Source: Paraburkholderia mimosarum LMG 23256 = NBRC 106338 (GTDB lineage: Bacteria; Pseudomonadota; Gammaproteobacteria; Burkholderiales; Burkholderiaceae). From it: a stretch of DNA of 64,000 bases. Position 1 is the first letter of the stretch. Every line of letters starts with the position of its first letter. The stretch lies in contig NZ_BBJJ01000026.1 in assembly GCF_000739815.1 (NCBI RefSeq), positions 40,091 to 104,090 of the forward strand. Reading direction: 5' to 3'. Below, in pieces: positions 62,634-64,000 of the stretch. The position numbers and the translations under genes are program-made. The notes beneath the pieces are model-generated. The model was given only the letters and a program-made list of their open reading frames with translations, ran no database searches and was not told the DNA's origin.

Positions 62634-63551
62634 ATGCGATGTGACTTTGACAATGGCTACAACGTGAGTGTGATAATTCCACACTACAAGAGCGTTGATT
62701 TGCTTTGGCTAGCCATAGAATCGATATCCAGCCAAACCCATGTTCCGCGGGAAATTATTGTTATAGACGACGCATCGGGGCTGCAATTCGACTTGCCGAG
62801 TCATTGCGGAGACGGAATTGCCTTGCGCCTGATCCGCGAGAGCGTGAATCGGGGGGCGGCGTGGTGCCGAAACAGGGGCATCGAGGAGGCCGCCGGCGAT
62901 CTGATTGCTTTTCTGGACGCGGATGACCGTTGGCTGCCGAACAAGCTTGAACGATGCATCGCTGCGCTAGGCCCCAAGCCTCCCGAGAGCGAGGTGAAGG
63001 TGCTGTTCAGCAACGTCATGCTAATCGACGGAAGCCGGCGCGTGCTGGGCAACCGGTCGCCCTATGATGGCCAGCCGATGTTTGATTTCATCTTGCTCGA
63101 GGGCGGATACGTTCAAACCTCGTCCATTGTGATGTGGCGTCATCAGTATCCGTTAATTCGCTTCGATGGGTCTTTGCGTCGCCATCAAGACTGGGATTTT
63201 GCCATTAATGCTGAAATGGCGGGCTGTGCATTTATCTATGTGCATGATGCTTTGGTGGAGTATTCGTTAAGTGGAAGCCCAAGGCGGATATCGCGGGAGA
63301 CAGATTGCGAGCCAAGTCTGGTATTTTTGGGGAAATACGACAGGTATATGTCAAGAGGGCATGCGTCCTCGTTTATATTCAACGTTTTGATTTGCAAGAA
63401 TCTAAATCTTTTTCTAAGGCTAAATATTATAGGAAGAATAATATCGAGAGAAGTCGTCATTCCGGGTAAGGGCTGGTGGCTGTTGTTCGTGAAGCTGATT
63501 ATTGGAAGGGATGGCGTGAATTTGATAAAGCGACTGACGTTGAAAATCTGA
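62634..63551 (+). CDS. glycosyltransferase family 2
   Basis: The protein (305 residues from ATG 62634) has NVSVIIPHYKSVDLLWLAIESISSQT, EIIVIDDASGLQFDL, NRGAAWCRNRGIEEAAGDLIAFLDADDRWLPNKLERCIAAL (DADD motif), and SLRRHQDWDFAINAEMAG. It is a GT-A transferase of the LPS/EPS type. The start follows a GAGGTG SD; the longer frame to 62493 is less convincing. The C-terminal ~90 residues are AT-rich and basic/hydrophobic (FLRLNIIGRIIS). It extends the polysaccharide locus beyond the NRPS genes. Confidence 0.88.
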   Translation: MRCDFDNGYNVSVIIPHYKSVDLLWLAIESISSQTHVPREIIVIDDASGLQFDLPSHCGDGIALRLIRESVNRGAAWCRNRGIEEAAGDLIAFLDADDRWLPNKLERCIAALGPKPPESEVKVLFSNVMLIDGSRRVLGNRSPYDGQPMFDFILLEGGYVQTSSIVMWRHQYPLIRFDGSLRRHQDWDFAINAEMAGCAFIYVHDALVEYSLSGSPRRISRETDCEPSLVFLGKYDRYMSRGHASSFIFNVLICKNLNLFLRLNIIGRIISREVVIPGKGWWLLFVKLIIGRDGVNLIKRLTLKI

Positions 63552-63685
63552 ATCCGCAAACGGATTAATTGATGTATTCGTTGATTCGCCCTACTACCCG
63601 GCGGCATGACGCCGCTAGCAGGCGAATTGTTCAGGACCGGCTAGAGGCCAGTAAAAAAGATCCTGTGAGGGGCTGCTCAGCTACG

Positions 63686-63956
63686 GCGATCCCGGCTACG
63701 ACCCCGACACACATCGCCAGCACTTGCGTGATCTTGGCATCAGACCGGTGATCGCACGACGTCGAACTGAACATGGCAGCGGTCTGGGGAAATTCCGCTG
63801 GATAGTGGAATGGACTTACTGGCGGCTCAACAACATCCGGCGTCTTTTGTATCCGATTCGATCATCGTAGCGACATTCACGAGGCATTCCTCAAATTTGC
63901 TTTCTCGCTCGTCTGCTGGAGCAAATTCAAACGAGCCGAGTCGGCTTTTTGAACCG
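63686..63956 (+). pseudogene. IS5-family transposase remnant (C-terminal)
   Basis: The rightward frame GYDPDTHRQHLRDLGIRPVIARR, then TEHGSGLGKFRWIVEWTYWRLNNIRRLL, is the C-terminal catalytic region of IS5-type DDE transposases, with Glu in VEW. A frameshift near 63862 is followed in another frame by DIHEAFLKFAFSLVCWSKFKR, the usual protein end. The 5' part is missing, so the copy is dead. The rest of 63552-64000 contains no intact gene. Confidence 0.82.
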
Positions 63957-64000
63957 GCCTCTTAGTTTTAGGAAAGAGTGGGGCGAGTGCGCAAAGAAGC

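Overview
The window reads as a chromosome or megaplasmid segment of a Burkholderia sensu lato bacterium (Burkholderia/Paraburkholderia/Caballeronia type). This rests on the high GC content, the codon use and the gene families: a xanthine dehydrogenase operon, RarD, a TAXI binding protein, a BON-domain periplasmic protein, and a Wza/Wzc-type exopolysaccharide operon started by an undecaprenyl-phosphate sugar transferase. This is inference from protein recognition only; there is no rRNA or tRNA marker in the window.

Layout. Positions 1-20,000 are mostly ordinary accessory metabolism and transport: an MFS permease cut by the left edge; xdhA-xdhB and a shortened xdhC; an orphan AbrB/MazE-type protein; a LysR regulator; a DsbA-like 2-hydroxychromene-2-carboxylate isomerase family protein; a complete IscB RNA-guided nuclease with its upstream omegaRNA region between IS200/IS605-style hairpins; a TAXI solute-binding protein; BON, TauE and RarD proteins; an oxidoreductase; a Host_attach protein; a flavin/PLP-oxidase-like protein; and a WecA-like transferase.

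Positions 20,000-48,100 are a large polysaccharide locus. A leftward acyl carrier protein and a PslG-like glycoside hydrolase diverge from a rightward operon of sugar transferase, Wza, Wzc, several glycosyltransferases and a Wzy-like polymerase. A leftward glycosyltransferase/Wzx-like flippase pair follows, then a GT25-like transferase, an SGNH hydrolase and a JmjC/cupin protein. A three-gene cassette (polytopic membrane protein, fused GtrB-GtrA type protein, GT2) lies between two IS3-family transposase remnants, and an AT-rich Alg9-like GT-C mannosyltransferase follows. The genes can carry out lipid-linked repeat assembly, flipping, polymerisation, export and side-chain modification of a surface polysaccharide.

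Positions 48,600-62,000 hold a leftward hybrid NRPS-PKS locus. A 3309-residue protein has the order A-T-KS-AT-ACP-aminotransferase-C-A-T. It is followed after 3 nt by a condensation-like/thioesterase protein and preceded by an Sfp-type phosphopantetheinyl transferase. The predicted logic is an A-loaded starter, one malonate extension, transamination to a beta-amino acyl thioester, coupling to an amino acid (the second A pocket reads as a glycine code), then release. The terminal protein is atypical: the catalytic His of the condensation motif is Ser and the thioesterase nucleophile is Cys. Another GT2 gene and an IS5-type remnant close the window, so the assembly line sits inside a glycosyltransferase-rich, IS-scarred island. 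The most interesting candidates are this NRPS-PKS locus, the IscB/omegaRNA element and the IS-flanked gtr-like cassette.
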